Counted from the first letter of the stretch, positions 33,467-43,488 are shown. The stretch is 64,000 nt of DNA from Bifidobacterium magnum (GCF_000741255.1 NZ_JGZB01000004.1:248001-312000); one strand, 5' to 3'. Translations and numbers: made by a program. Notes: a model not told the origin generated them from the letters alone.

Positions 33467-35497
33467 ATGGCGCGTACGATTCGATCCACGCAATCCCGCC
33501 ATTTCAATGGCATTGACGGATTGCGTGCGCTCGCGATTATTGGCGTAATCGCCTACCATACGCGTCCTTCCATGTTGCCAGGCGGTTTGCTGGGCGTCAC
33601 GTTGTTCTTCGTGGTGTCGGGCTTTTTCGTTACGCGCAGCGTCTATAGCGAGATCGGCCGCCAGAAGTTCCGTTATGTCGCGTATTTGCGCAAGCGTCTG
33701 ACGCGCATTTGGCCGCCCGTGTTGGCGACCATCGGGTTCGCGGCGCTGCTCATGTACTGCTGGTTGCCGTCGCTGCTGCTCAAAATCAAGTCGGACGCGC
33801 TGTCGAGCGCGCTGTTCGCAAGCAATTGGGTGTACATTTTCCGTCACGATTCGTATTTCGCGGCGGCCGGCCTGCCGAGCCCATTAACCCATTTGTGGTA
33901 CACGAGCTTGATCATGCAGTTCTATGTGTTGTGGCCCGTGGTGCTTGTGGCGCTCATGATCGCGTTGCATTCGCGCAAACGCCTGATTGCCGGCGTGGGT
34001 GTGCTGATCGCGCTGTCCACCATAGAAATGGCAGTATTGTTCGGGAACGGTGCCAATGTGTCGCGCGTTTATTACGGACTCGACACGCGTGCCGCCGAGC
34101 TGTTGGTGGGCGCTCTGCTCGCGTTATTGACGGTCAATGTGCAGCGTACGGCGCGTATCGCCATGCGTCCCGTATGGAACCGCGTGCTGCCGTGGCTCGG
34201 TTGCGCCGCCATTGTGATCTATATGGTCGCGTTCGTTACCGTCGACGGACAGTCCGCGGGCCTATACCGTGGCGGACTGCTGGTGTTCGCGTTGTTGGGC
34301 GCGTTGGTCGTATATTGCTGCACGACGCCTTCGTGGTTCTCGCACGCATTGTCGATCAAACCGTTGCGGTATTTGGGTTCGCGCTCGTTCTCGCTGTATT
34401 TGGTGCATTATCCGTTGCTGGAAGTGATGCATCCCGCCACACGTACGACTCCGATCCATTGGTGGGAGTGGATTCTCCAATTCCTGCTGATTTTGATAGT
34501 GGGGGAGATCTTCTACCAGTTTGTCGAAGCGTTCCGCGGAACGCCTGTGCTGCCGTGGTCCCATATTTCGTTGCGTGAATGGTGGCGTGCGGTGGTCGTG
34601 CCGAAATTGCGTACGACTGCGGGCATGGCCCGTGACCATGCGCCCGCCTGGGCGTCGCGTTTGCGCATGCCGAATATGCCGAGCATGCCGGACATGTGGA
34701 CGTGGCACGGCAGACGTACGGCGACATTCAACGGCACGAGCCGCGCGCACCGCCTGCGCACGAGCGCCATAGTGCTGGGTGCGATTGGCGCCGTGATCGT
34801 GGCGGCCCTCACATTCGCGCCGCTGAATTGGAACCAGATCGTGCAGGCGCGCGCCATACAGTTGCGCCCGGAATTGGCGGCTCCCGCGGTGAGCAAGCCC
34901 AAGCCTAAGTCGCAGCCCAAGGACGGTCAATCGCAGGCCGCGCAACAGGCCGGTCCGCATCCGCAGGCCGAAAAAGTTCCGCAGAACTTGGCGCAAGTGC
35001 CGCGCAATTGCAATGCGCAAGACGCCACATGCGACGCGCATGTGCTGATCGTGGGCGATTCGGTGACGGTCGGGGCGGCTCCCGCCATCCAACAGCATTT
35101 CCCGAACGCCATCGTGGACGGCCAAGTGTCGCGCTCGTTCCTGGCCGGCGTGGATATCGTACGCAACTCTATTGCCGCCGACCATCCGCAAATTGTGATT
35201 GTGGCGCTGGGAGCCAACGATCTGATTGAAGAGAACGAAGTCAGGGCGATGATGGACAGCGCGCAAAACCTTCCCATCTATTTCGTCACTCCGCGAGCGC
35301 CTGTCGCCTGGGTGGATCCGGGTATCGCCACGTTGCGCGCAATGGCGCCGAAATATCCGAACATGGGCATCATCGACTGGAACGGACTGTCGGGACAGCA
35401 CCCCGAATATCTCGTCGACGACGGCACGCACTTGTCCCCAATAGGACAGGTGGCGTACGGAAACATGATCTATGCGGCCATTTGCGGCGCCCAATAG
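33467..35497 (+). CDS. Membrane O-acyltransferase with C-terminal SGNH domain (OatA-like)
   Basis: 676-residue protein. An acyltransferase-3 membrane domain (about residues 10-360, ten or so spans) carries the hallmark start HFNGIDGLRALAIIGVIAYH and the FFVVSGFFVTR segment. A linker with a further span (about 430-450) leads to an extracytoplasmic SGNH hydrolase-like domain with VGDSVTVG (nucleophile Ser), LGANDL and DDGTHLSPIG (Asp/His). This is the OatA architecture, which O-acetylates peptidoglycan or other surface glycans. ATG 33467 is favoured because it puts the conserved domain at the start; AAGGGG lies 14 bp upstream. The acceptor is unknown. Confidence 0.88.
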   Translation: MARTIRSTQSRHFNGIDGLRALAIIGVIAYHTRPSMLPGGLLGVTLFFVVSGFFVTRSVYSEIGRQKFRYVAYLRKRLTRIWPPVLATIGFAALLMYCWLPSLLLKIKSDALSSALFASNWVYIFRHDSYFAAAGLPSPLTHLWYTSLIMQFYVLWPVVLVALMIALHSRKRLIAGVGVLIALSTIEMAVLFGNGANVSRVYYGLDTRAAELLVGALLALLTVNVQRTARIAMRPVWNRVLPWLGCAAIVIYMVAFVTVDGQSAGLYRGGLLVFALLGALVVYCCTTPSWFSHALSIKPLRYLGSRSFSLYLVHYPLLEVMHPATRTTPIHWWEWILQFLLILIVGEIFYQFVEAFRGTPVLPWSHISLREWWRAVVVPKLRTTAGMARDHAPAWASRLRMPNMPSMPDMWTWHGRRTATFNGTSRAHRLRTSAIVLGAIGAVIVAALTFAPLNWNQIVQARAIQLRPELAAPAVSKPKPKSQPKDGQSQAAQQAGPHPQAEKVPQNLAQVPRNCNAQDATCDAHVLIVGDSVTVGAAPAIQQHFPNAIVDGQVSRSFLAGVDIVRNSIAADHPQIVIVALGANDLIEENEVRAMMDSAQNLPIYFVTPRAPVAWVDPGIATLRAMAPKYPNMGIIDWNGLSGQHPEYLVDDGTHLSPIGQVAYGNMIYAAICGAQ

Positions 35498-35521
35498 TCA
35501 TACCTGTTATGCTTGGGCAGC

Positions 35522-36757
35522 ATGAATCGTGAGAATGCCAACGCCTCGCAAGCCTCCGCACAGCGTAGCGAAGCCTCGTTGCGTCTGGATGCGGAACAAT
35601 TGGATGCCGTGCATCAAGTGATGCAGGAAGGCGGCGACCCGTTCACCGAGGTCGCCGACCTGCCGCGCTGGGAAGACCAAGTGGGCATCGACCGCATTAT
35701 CAACCGCCGTGTGCTCGAGCTTGATCCGCTGCCCACGCCGGCGTCCATGCTGTCGCAATATCCGCTTTCCCCGCAAGCGCGCGACGTGGTGCTCTATTCG
35801 CGCGACGAAATCCGCGCATGCCTGTATGGGCAGGACGACCGCCTGTTGGTTATTACAGGTCCGTGCTCCGTGCACGATCCGGCCGCCGCGTTCGACTATG
35901 CCGAACGTCTCGCGCGCGTCAAAGAGCAGGTCGAAGGGGAGCTGCTTATCGTGATGCGCGTGTATTTCGAGAAGCCGCGCACCACGGTCGGATGGAAAGG
36001 CCTGATCAACGATCCGGACATCGACGGTTCGCACAACATTCCCAAGGGCCTCGTGCTCGCGCGCAAAACATTGCTGGGTGTGCTCGACCGCGGCATCGCC
36101 GCCGCCACGGAATTCCTTGAACCCACGAGTCCGCAGTTCATCGCCGACGCCGTCAGCTGGGGCGCGATCGGCGCTCGCAATACGGAAAGTCAGGTGCACC
36201 GGCAACTGGCCAGCGGCCTGTCGATGCCCATCGGTTTCAAGAACGCCACCGACGGTTCGGTAAAGGCCGCCGTCAACGGCTGCTTCGCCAGCGCCCAGCA
36301 GCACACGTTCTTCGGTATCGACCATCAGGGCAGGGCGTGCGCCGTGGAAACGCTCGGCAATCCCGACTGCCATGTGGTGTTGCGCGGCTCGATTCATGGT
36401 CCCAATTACGACGCCAAGTCCGTGTCGGACGCGCTGGCCATTATCCGCAAGACGATGCCGGCCGATTCCGCCGCGGCCTGTGGTCTCATTGTGGACTGCT
36501 CGCACGGCAATTCGGGCAAGGACGACGTCCAGCAGGCGCGCGTGGTACGCAATATCGCCGGGCGCATTGCGCAAGGCGAGCGCGGTATTGCGGGCATCAT
36601 GATGGAAAGCTTCATTGAACCCGGCAACCAGCCTGAGGGGCCGTTGGACACGCTCGTATACGGCAAATCCATTACCGACAAGTGCATCGGATGGGATGAA
36701 ACGGAAAAGTTGCTGTTCGAGCTTGCCGAAAGCGTCCAGTCGCGCCGGTGGGTGTGA
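35522..36757 (+). CDS. 3-deoxy-7-phosphoheptulonate (DAHP) synthase, type I, copy 2
   Basis: 411-residue paralogue of the enzyme at 32170. It has the same signature stretches (VITGPCSVHDPAAAFDYAER, RVYFEKPRTTVGWKGL, SWGAIGARNTESQVHRQLAS, DCSHGNSGKD) plus a longer Ala/Ser/Gln-rich N-terminus of about 40 residues, a region that carries the feedback-sensing part in this class. ATG 35522 is the first ATG; a TTG 9 bp upstream is possible. A TATGCT -10-like element ends 8 bp before the ATG and no ribosome site is present, so the message may be leaderless. Confidence 0.94.
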   Translation: MNRENANASQASAQRSEASLRLDAEQLDAVHQVMQEGGDPFTEVADLPRWEDQVGIDRIINRRVLELDPLPTPASMLSQYPLSPQARDVVLYSRDEIRACLYGQDDRLLVITGPCSVHDPAAAFDYAERLARVKEQVEGELLIVMRVYFEKPRTTVGWKGLINDPDIDGSHNIPKGLVLARKTLLGVLDRGIAAATEFLEPTSPQFIADAVSWGAIGARNTESQVHRQLASGLSMPIGFKNATDGSVKAAVNGCFASAQQHTFFGIDHQGRACAVETLGNPDCHVVLRGSIHGPNYDAKSVSDALAIIRKTMPADSAAACGLIVDCSHGNSGKDDVQQARVVRNIAGRIAQGERGIAGIMMESFIEPGNQPEGPLDTLVYGKSITDKCIGWDETEKLLFELAESVQSRRWV

Positions 36758-36875
36758 AGTGGCGATTTTTGGGCCGAGCCGCGCGTTGACGCTCAACGCG
36801 TGAGTGAACGTATCGTTAGAGACTGCGCCGTAGTATGGGTTTTAGCACGATTGTTATGGAACAAAGGAACTTGTT

Positions 36876-37574
36876 ATGACCTATTACGCAACGGTAGCCA
36901 TCATCAGCGCCATGGACGAGGAAGCCGCGCATATCGCCGACGCGTTGAGCGACGTGACTGTCACGAAGGCCGCCAGCCTCAACGTGATCCGCGGCACCTA
37001 CAAGGCCGATTCCGGCCGCACGCTTGAAGTCGGCGTCACGGTGGGCGGCATGGGCCTCGTAAACGCGGCCGCCACCACGCAGTACCTCGTGGACTTGCTG
37101 GAGCCCGACGCGATCATCTTCTCGGGCATTGCGGGCAACCTCAACAAGGAACTGCATACGAACGACATTGTTTTGGGCAACACGCTGCGCTATCTTGACA
37201 CGGACATGCGCCTGGTGGGCCAGTGGACGGGCACCGAAGAATTCCATTCCGATCCGAACCTCATGCACATGGCCGAGGAAGCGCTCGAAGACATGGGCAT
37301 CAAGCACATGCAGGGCACGATCGCCTCGGGCAACTACTTTGTGGACAGCCCCGCGAAGATCAAGGAAGTCAAGGACACCACGCAGGCCGACGCCGTGGAA
37401 ATGGAAGGCGCCGCCGTGGCCCATGTCGCCGAGCGCAACAACGTTCCGTCGCTCGTGATCCGCGCGATGAGCGACAACGCCGACACCGACTACGAGGAAT
37501 TCAAGGACTTCGATGTCACCGAATATGCGGACACGGCTGCTAAGCTTGCCGTGGCCATTCTCAAGCGCATGTGA
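36876..37574 (+). CDS. mtnN: 5'-methylthioadenosine/S-adenosylhomocysteine nucleosidase
   Basis: 232-residue Pfs-type enzyme that splits MTA and SAH to adenine and thioribose compounds, in the methionine salvage and activated methyl cycles. Motifs are VAIISAMDEEAAHI at the start, GGMGLVNAAATTQYLVD, IIFSGIAGNLN, VEMEGAAVAHVA (substrate-binding Met-Glu) and VIRAMSDNAD, whose Asp is the general acid. The ATG follows AACAAAGGAACTTGTT. It is 42 bp upstream of the small membrane protein that precedes pstS, with no terminator between them, so some read-through into pst is possible. Confidence 0.93.
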   Translation: MTYYATVAIISAMDEEAAHIADALSDVTVTKAASLNVIRGTYKADSGRTLEVGVTVGGMGLVNAAATTQYLVDLLEPDAIIFSGIAGNLNKELHTNDIVLGNTLRYLDTDMRLVGQWTGTEEFHSDPNLMHMAEEALEDMGIKHMQGTIASGNYFVDSPAKIKEVKDTTQADAVEMEGAAVAHVAERNNVPSLVIRAMSDNADTDYEEFKDFDVTEYADTAAKLAVAILKRM

Positions 37575-37616
37575 CCAATCGGCCGCATGTGACCGGGAAC
37601 AAGCTAAGGATTAGCG

Positions 37617-37748
37617 ATGAACACTGAAGAAGTAATGTCGATGGTCACCGACCTCATGCCTTCATGGGGTATTGTGGCCGTGATCGCCGTGGTGGTGGCC
37701 GTGTTCGCCATCAAGCATTACGTCGATGAATACCGTAAGAAGAAGTAG
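37617..37748 (+). CDS. 43-residue single-span membrane protein upstream of pstS
   Basis: A small frame (ATG 37617, TAG 37746-37748) has GCTAAGGATTAGCG as ribosome site. It encodes MNTEEVMSMVTDLMPSW, one hydrophobic helix GIVAVIAVVVAVFAI and a charged C-terminus KHYVDEYRKKK. The stop is 15 bp before the pstS start, with the pstS Shine-Dalgarno in between, so it looks translationally linked to pst. No family is recognised. It may be a small subunit or regulator of the phosphate transporter; this is inference from position and topology. Confidence 0.65.
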   Translation: MNTEEVMSMVTDLMPSWGIVAVIAVVVAVFAIKHYVDEYRKKK

Positions 37749-37763
37749 GAGGAACGTGACGCT

Positions 37764-38879
37764 ATGAGCACATCAACGATTCGACGGATCGTTGCCGCAG
37801 TGGCCGGTGTCGCGTTGCTCGGCTCGGTGGCCGCGTGCGGAGACAACGCGGCGATTGACGACCCCGATACCGTGCCGTCGTCGAAAACCGAGATTTCCGG
37901 CAATTTCGCGGGCGCGGGAGCCTCTTCCCAGCAGGCCGCGGTGGAAGCGTGGATCTCGGGATTCCAGCGTGTCAATCCCCAAGCCAAGATTTCCTACAAC
38001 CCGTCCGGCTCGGGCGCGGGCGTAACGACGTTCCTTACGGGCGCCACGGCGTGGGCAAGTTCCGACAAGCCGTTGGACCATGAGGAAGTCAACGAGTCCA
38101 AATCCGTGTGCAAAGAAGGCACGGCCTTCGACGTTCCCGTATACGCCACGCCGATCGCGGTGGCGTTCAACCTCAATGGCGTGTCCGACACGGGTCAGCA
38201 TTTGCGCATGGACGCTTCCACGATCGCCAAGATTTTCAACGGTTCCATCACACAATGGAACGATCCGGCCATCGCCAAGCAGAATCCGGACGTGACGTTG
38301 CCGCATCTGCCGATCACGATCGTGCATCGTTCCGACAAGTCGGGCACCACGCTCAACTTTGTGGAATATTTGAAGGCGGCCGCTGGAAATGATTGGAAAT
38401 ACGATCTTTCCGAAAACTGGCCGAACGAACTGGGCCAGGGCGCGAAAGGCACGTCGGGCGTGGTCAGCACGATTACGCAAGCCAACGGCACGATCGGCTA
38501 CGCTGATCTGTCCCAGGTGGGCGAACTTGGTACCGTGGCCGTGAAAGTCGGCGACGACTACGTGCCGATTTCCGCAAAATCCGCGTCCAACGCGCTGGTC
38601 GACTCCAAAATCGACGAATCCGTGCAGGGCGCCAACCGCGTAGTGGTGGCCATCAACCACAACACGAAGGCGGAGAACGCCTATCCGATCGTGATGATTT
38701 CCTACGACATCGCGTGCCCCGTATACAAGGACGAGAATACGGGCAGGTTCGCCCAGGCGTGGCTGACCTACATCACGTCCCAGCCCGGACAGATCGCGGC
38801 GCAAAAGGCGACGGGCTCCGCGCCTTTGCCCAGCAATATTACGGACGCCGTGGAAGCCTCGATCGAGGCGATGAATTAG
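37764..38879 (+). CDS. pstS: Phosphate ABC transporter substrate-binding lipoprotein
   Basis: 371-residue high-affinity phosphate-binding protein. It has a lipoprotein signal (VAGVALLGSVAACGDN, lipid-anchored Cys about residue 24). Phosphate-binding segments follow: GAGASSQQAAVEAWISGFQ, SGSGAGVTTFLTG, HRSDKSGTT and GVVSTITQANGTIGYADLSQ. The ATG follows TAGGAGGAACGTGACGCT. It is the first main gene of pstS-pstC-pstA-pstB. The length is close to the family norm. Confidence 0.96.
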   Translation: MSTSTIRRIVAAVAGVALLGSVAACGDNAAIDDPDTVPSSKTEISGNFAGAGASSQQAAVEAWISGFQRVNPQAKISYNPSGSGAGVTTFLTGATAWASSDKPLDHEEVNESKSVCKEGTAFDVPVYATPIAVAFNLNGVSDTGQHLRMDASTIAKIFNGSITQWNDPAIAKQNPDVTLPHLPITIVHRSDKSGTTLNFVEYLKAAAGNDWKYDLSENWPNELGQGAKGTSGVVSTITQANGTIGYADLSQVGELGTVAVKVGDDYVPISAKSASNALVDSKIDESVQGANRVVVAINHNTKAENAYPIVMISYDIACPVYKDENTGRFAQAWLTYITSQPGQIAAQKATGSAPLPSNITDAVEASIEAMN

Positions 38880-38940
38880 CCCTGAACAAGAGGGCGTCGC
38901 GCCGGTGCGGGCGCCCCAGCATGTGGGGAAAGGAGTGAAG

Positions 38941-39885
38941 GTGAGTTCGTTAACGAAACCCGTGAGCGGCAAACGTTTCGACACGGTATTTCGTGGCATC
39001 GTGTACGCGTGCGGCATCCTGATTCTTGTGGTGCTCGCGGCGGTGACGGTGTTCCTGTTCGTGCGCGCATGGCCCGCGATTGGCGGCAACCATGAGGATG
39101 TGGCGGACACGATCGGCAAGTTTACGGGCGGCAAGATCACCAGTTTCTGGGGATATGTGGGGCCGCTGTTGTTCGGTACGGTGTTGGTGGCCGCGATCGC
39201 GCTGGTTGTCGCGTTCTTCGTGTCGATGGGCATCGCGTTGTTCATTTCTCATTACGCGCCCAAGAAGTTGGCTACCGTACTCAACTACATTGTGGATCTG
39301 CTGGCGGCCATCCCGTCCGTAATCTACGGTTTGTGGGGCGGATTGGTCCTGGTCCCGGCAATCTATCCGTTCTGGAATTGGGTGGCGCAATATTTGGGAT
39401 GGATCCCGATTTTCGCGGGTCCCGCCGCGAACCCGGCCCGTACGGTGGCCAGTGTTTCCGTGGTGCTCGCCATTATGATCCTGCCGATTATCACGTCGAT
39501 TTCGCGCGACATTTTCCAGCAGACGCCGCGTCTGTTGCAGGAAGCCGCGCTGGGACTTGGCGCCACGAAGTGGGAAATGATCAAGCTCGCCGTGATTCCG
39601 TTCGGCAAGTCGGGCGTGATTTCCGCCTCGATGCTCGGCTTGGGCCGCGCGCTGGGTGAGACGATGGCCGTGCTCATGATTCTTTCTCCCGGCCTTACGT
39701 ACTCGGTCCAGTTGCTCAAGGCCTCCCAGAACCAGACCATCGCGGCCAATATTGCCGCGCAGTACCCGGAGGCGAACGGTCTGGGCGTATCCGTGCTTAT
39801 CGCCACGGGCCTGGTATTGTTCGTGCTCACCTTCCTGGTGAATTTGTTGGCCCGTAAGATTACCCAGAAAGCGAGTGTGAAATGA
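38941..39885 (+). CDS. pstC: Phosphate ABC transporter permease
   Basis: 314-residue inner-membrane permease with six predicted spans. The EAA-loop signature EAALGLGATKWEMIKLAVIP is near residues 200-219. GTG 38941 is chosen because GGAAAGGAGTGAAG lies immediately upstream; an upstream in-frame ATG would place the start within the intergenic hairpin-like region. The stop overlaps the pstA start by 4 bp (ATGA), indicating coupled translation. Confidence 0.95.
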   Translation: MSSLTKPVSGKRFDTVFRGIVYACGILILVVLAAVTVFLFVRAWPAIGGNHEDVADTIGKFTGGKITSFWGYVGPLLFGTVLVAAIALVVAFFVSMGIALFISHYAPKKLATVLNYIVDLLAAIPSVIYGLWGGLVLVPAIYPFWNWVAQYLGWIPIFAGPAANPARTVASVSVVLAIMILPIITSISRDIFQQTPRLLQEAALGLGATKWEMIKLAVIPFGKSGVISASMLGLGRALGETMAVLMILSPGLTYSVQLLKASQNQTIAANIAAQYPEANGLGVSVLIATGLVLFVLTFLVNLLARKITQKASVK

Positions 39886-40886
39886 GTACGCCGCGAAAAA
39901 CCGCCGAAGACGACGGCAGTATCGCTTACGCGCCCGTGATCGACTGGGACAAGTTCAAGCCGTCACGTTCCTCGTTGGCCGCGCGCAAGCGCAAAGACGG
40001 ATTGATGCACGCGCTGATCATTCTGGCGTTCATTGTGGCGTTGATCCCGTTGATTTCCGTGCTGTGGACCACGCTGGTCAAAGGCGCGCAGCGTTTCAAC
40101 TGGGATTTCCTGAGCCATAACATGACGAACGTGATTGGCGGTCAGCAAACGGCCAGCGGCGGATACGGCGGCATTTTGCACGCCATTATCGGCACGCTCG
40201 AAATCACGTTGGGCGCCATGGTCATTTCCATTCCGATCGGTTTGCTGTGCGCCGTGTATCTCGTGGAATATTCGGGAGACGGCAAGCTGGCGAAAACGAT
40301 CCGCCTGCTTGTAGACGTGATGAGCGGCATTCCATCGATTGTGGCCGGCCTGTTCGCGTTCTCCGTGTTCACGATTATTGGCGGCCCGGGCACGGCCAAC
40401 GGTTTTGAAGGCTCTGTGGCGTTGTCGCTGCTCATGATTCCGACCGTCGTCAAGACCTCGGAAGAAATGCTCAAGATTGTGCCCAACGATTTGCGCGAAG
40501 CGTCGCTGGCATTGGGTGTGACCAAGCAGCGCACGATTACGAAAGTGGTGTTGCGTACGTCGCTGCCGGGCATCGTGTCCGGCGTGATTCTGGCCATTGC
40601 GCGCGTGATCGGCGAGACCGCGCCGCTGCTGCTTACCGCGGGATATATCGTGTCCACGAACATGAACCTGTTCTCGGGACAAATGACGACCTTGCCAGTG
40701 TATGTGTATCAGGAATACAGCAAGTTCCGCGCGTACTGCCCCGAGGATGCGGGCGCTTCCTGCGTGGCGGCCATTCCTATGCAACGCGCGTGGTCGGCCG
40801 CATTGATGCTGATTGTGATCGTGCTGATCCTCAATCTCATCGGACGAATCGTGGCCAAGATCTTCTCGGTAGAGACGAAACGGTAG
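39882..40886 (+). CDS. pstA: Phosphate ABC transporter permease
   Basis: 334-residue permease, partner of PstC. A roughly 50-residue cytoplasmic N-terminus is followed by six spans, with [20 protein letters not shown] and [20 protein letters not shown] (EAA loop, about 205-224). The gene starts within the pstC stop codon. A cysteine pair in the C-terminal external loop ([11 protein letters not shown]) is less usual for PstA. It is 10 bp upstream of pstB. Confidence 0.95.
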   Translation: MSTPRKTAEDDGSIAYAPVIDWDKFKPSRSSLAARKRKDGLMHALIILAFIVALIPLISVLWTTLVKGAQRFNWDFLSHNMTNVIGGQQTASGGYGGILHAIIGTLEITLGAMVISIPIGLLCAVYLVEYSGDGKLAKTIRLLVDVMSGIPSIVAGLFAFSVFTIIGGPGTANGFEGSVALSLLMIPTVVKTSEEMLKIVPNDLREASLALGVTKQRTITKVVLRTSLPGIVSGVILAIARVIGETAPLLLTAGYIVSTNMNLFSGQMTTLPVYVYQEYSKFRAYCPEDAGASCVAAIPMQRAWSAALMLIVIVLILNLIGRIVAKIFSVETKR

Positions 40887-40896
40887 AGGAACGAAT

Positions 40897-41676
40897 ATGG
40901 GACAGCGTATAGACATTAACCATCTGAACATCTACTACGGCAACTTCCTCGCCGTGGAAGACGTCAACATGCATATCGACGCGAACAAGGTGACGGCCTT
41001 CATCGGGCCGTCCGGATGCGGAAAATCCACCGTGTTGCGCACGCTCGACCGTATGCACGAGATCACTCCGGGCGCCCATTGCACGGGCGAGGTGCTGCTG
41101 GAAGGCCAGAACCTGTATGCCAAGGATGTCGATCCCGTGGCCGTGCGCCGTGACGTGGGCATGGTGTTCCAGCGCCCGAATCCGTTCCCGACCATGTCGA
41201 TCCGCGAGAACGTGCTGGCTGGCGCGCGCCTGAACAACCGTAAAATCGCCAAGTCGGACGCCGACGACTTGGTGGAATGGGCGTTGCGCGGCGCGAACTT
41301 GTGGAATGAAGTCAAGGACCGTTTGGACAACCCGGGCATCGGATTGTCGGGCGGCCAGCAGCAGCGCCTGTGCATCGCGCGCGCCGTGGCCGTGCATCCG
41401 TCCGTGCTGCTGATGGACGAGCCGTGCTCGGCGCTTGACCCGATCTCCACCTTGGCCGTGGAAGATTTGATCAACGAGCTCAAGCGCGACTACACGATCG
41501 TGATTGTCACGCACAACATGCAGCAGGCCGCGCGTATCGCCGACTACACGGCGTTCTTCAACCTCAAGGCCGTGGGCCAGCCCGGCCATCTCGAGTACTT
41601 CGCGGACACCACCACGATGTTCTCGAACCCGCAGAACGAAGAAGCCGAACGCTACATCTCGGGCCGCTTCGGCTGA
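40897..41676 (+). CDS. pstB: Phosphate ABC transporter ATP-binding protein
   Basis: 259-residue ATPase. It has Walker [10 protein letters not shown] (about 36-44), the PstB-typical [16 protein letters not shown] segment in the Q-loop region, the signature LSGGQQQRL (about 149-157), Walker [16 protein letters not shown] and switch His in VTHNMQQA. The ATG follows GGTAGAGGAACGAAT. It ends the pst operon and is followed by a strong terminator. No phoU gene follows here. Confidence 0.97.
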   Translation: MGQRIDINHLNIYYGNFLAVEDVNMHIDANKVTAFIGPSGCGKSTVLRTLDRMHEITPGAHCTGEVLLEGQNLYAKDVDPVAVRRDVGMVFQRPNPFPTMSIRENVLAGARLNNRKIAKSDADDLVEWALRGANLWNEVKDRLDNPGIGLSGGQQQRLCIARAVAVHPSVLLMDEPCSALDPISTLAVEDLINELKRDYTIVIVTHNMQQAARIADYTAFFNLKAVGQPGHLEYFADTTTMFSNPQNEEAERYISGRFG

Positions 41677-41697
41677 TCGGCAACGGACCAGAAATTG

Positions 41698-41730
41698 GCC
41701 GGTCATGGCAACGCCATGGCCGGCTTTTTT
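41698..41730 (+). terminator. Terminator of the pst operon
   Basis: A 12-bp stem (41698-41709 with 41713-41724, one G.T pair) and loop AAC, followed by six T. It lies 21 bp after pstB. Confidence 0.92.
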
Positions 41731-41819
41731 ATGCTCAAACGCGCGCCACGCCGGATTTTTCTCACATTCTTGCTATACGGACGCCGTTTGTTCGCATTGT
41801 GGAACCGCGAATGGACTGG

Positions 41820-41833
41820 GGTAACGTTTTACC
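41820..41833. promoter_or_regulatory. Operator-like dyad in the pstB-permease gap
   Basis: GGTAA-CGTT-TTACC is a perfect dyad. The surrounding 41731-42056 holds TGTAAACGG twice (about 41872 and 41921) but no gene. I looked for a purine riboswitch fold upstream of the permease and did not find its conserved loops. Confidence 0.3.
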
Positions 41834-42056
41834 TATTGCAATGCGCCGGTTCTTTCCTGTGTTACAGGTCTGTAAACGGCGGAATTTCAACGATTTCTTA
41901 CTGTGGAACGGCCCGATTTTTGTAAACGGGTTTTTGTTAGGTTCAAAGGGTCTTCGAAATTCCCCAAGCCTTTTCAAGGTGGCTTTTCCTATTGGGGAGG
42001 CGCAAGACGGCAATTAGAGGGTACAGCAGAGAATTACGGAAAGAAATCGGGTTCTA

Positions 42057-43451
42057 ATGGAGAAGTTTTTCCAGCTGAAAAAGAACGGTACTACGGTATC
42101 CACCGAAGTCGTGGCCGGCTTGACCACCTTCTTCGCGATGTCGTACATCATCATTGTCAATCCGCAAATCCTGTGCCAAACGGGCATGCCTTGGGGTGGC
42201 GTATTCCTCGCCACCATCATCGCATCGGTTATCGGCACGCTTATCATGGGCCTGTTCGCCAATGTTCCGTATGCATTGGCTCCGGGCATGGGCCTGAACG
42301 CATTCTTCACCTACACCGTATGTTTCGGTCTCGGCTTCACCTGGCAGGAAGCCTTGGCCATGGTGTTCCTGTGCGGCCTGATCAACATTCTCATCACGGT
42401 CACGAAGATTCGCCAAATGATCATCAAGGCGATTCCTGAATCGCTGCAGCACGCGATCGGCGCCGGCATCGGCCTGTTCGTGGCTTACGTGGGCTTCCTG
42501 AACGTCGACTTCTTCCAGTTCACTACGAAGGACGCCGACGCCGCGGCCCAGGGCTTCGCCACGGGCGCCACCCCGGGACTGGCCGTGTTCAATACGCCGA
42601 CCATCTGGCTGTTCCTCATCGGCCTGGCGCTCACCATCATCTTCACCGTGCTGCACGTCAAGGGCGGCATGCTCATCTCGATCGTCGTCACCACGCTGAT
42701 CGGCATCCCGATGGGCCTGACCACGATGGGCGACTCCGTGTCCCTGGGCGAGACCTTCGCCCAGCTGCCGCAAACGTTCGGTGCACTGTTCTCGGGTGAA
42801 GGCTTCGTCGCGCTGTTCTCGAACCCGGCGCGCCTGCCGCTCGTGCTCGTCACGATTTTTGCATTCTCCATGTCCGACGTGTTCGACACGATCGGCACCT
42901 TCATTGGCACGGGCCGCCGCACGGGCATCTTCTCCAAGGCTGACGAGGAATCCGTGGAAGACGGTTCCGGCTTCAAGACCAAGATGGACAAGGCCCTGTT
43001 CGCCGACTCCATCGCGACTTCCATCGGCTCCATCTTCGGTACGTCGAACACCACGACCTACGTGGAATCCTCCGCGGGCATCGCGGCCGGCGGCCGTACG
43101 GGCCTGACCTCCGTGGTCACCGCGGCCTGCTTCGTCGTCTCGATCTTCTTCGCTCCCGTCATTTCCGCCATTCCGGGCGCCGCGACGGCCTCCGTGCTCG
43201 TGATCGTGGGCTGCATGATGATCGCGTCCCTCAGGGATATCGACTGGGCCGACATTTCCGAAGCTATCCCGGCCTTCTTCGCCGCGGTCTTCATGGCGTT
43301 CGCCTACTCGATCTCCTACGGCATCGCCGGCGGCTTCATCATGTACTGCCTCGTCAAGACCGTCAAGGGCCGCGCCAAGGAAGTCCATCCGATCGTATGG
43401 ATTGTCTCGGCCCTGTTTATCATTGATTTCATCTCTGTGGCTGTTATGTAA
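42057..43451 (+). CDS. NCS2 family purine permease (AzgA-type)
   Basis: 464-residue membrane transporter of the nucleobase-cation-symport-2/AzgA group for adenine, guanine or hypoxanthine. It has AGLTTFFAMSYIIIVNPQIL, GLNAFFTYTVCFGLGFTWQ, LQHAIGAGIGLFVAYVG, the GTFIGTGRRTG segment and SNTTTYVESSAGIAAGGRTG, all typical of this group. About 12-14 spans are expected. The ATG has only a weak ribosome site (GGAAAGAAATCGGG). A strong bidirectional terminator follows. Exact substrate not resolvable. Confidence 0.92.
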   Translation: MEKFFQLKKNGTTVSTEVVAGLTTFFAMSYIIIVNPQILCQTGMPWGGVFLATIIASVIGTLIMGLFANVPYALAPGMGLNAFFTYTVCFGLGFTWQEALAMVFLCGLINILITVTKIRQMIIKAIPESLQHAIGAGIGLFVAYVGFLNVDFFQFTTKDADAAAQGFATGATPGLAVFNTPTIWLFLIGLALTIIFTVLHVKGGMLISIVVTTLIGIPMGLTTMGDSVSLGETFAQLPQTFGALFSGEGFVALFSNPARLPLVLVTIFAFSMSDVFDTIGTFIGTGRRTGIFSKADEESVEDGSGFKTKMDKALFADSIATSIGSIFGTSNTTTYVESSAGIAAGGRTGLTSVVTAACFVVSIFFAPVISAIPGAATASVLVIVGCMMIASLRDIDWADISEAIPAFFAAVFMAFAYSISYGIAGGFIMYCLVKTVKGRAKEVHPIVWIVSALFIIDFISVAVM

Positions 43452-43488
43452 GGAAAACTTGCATAACATTGGTGTGGTAAACATTAAA

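Noticed and set aside
41731..42056. Purine riboswitch upstream of the NCS2 permease
   Set aside because: The conserved loop sequences and three-way junction are not visible. Only a short dyad and two 9-mers were found.
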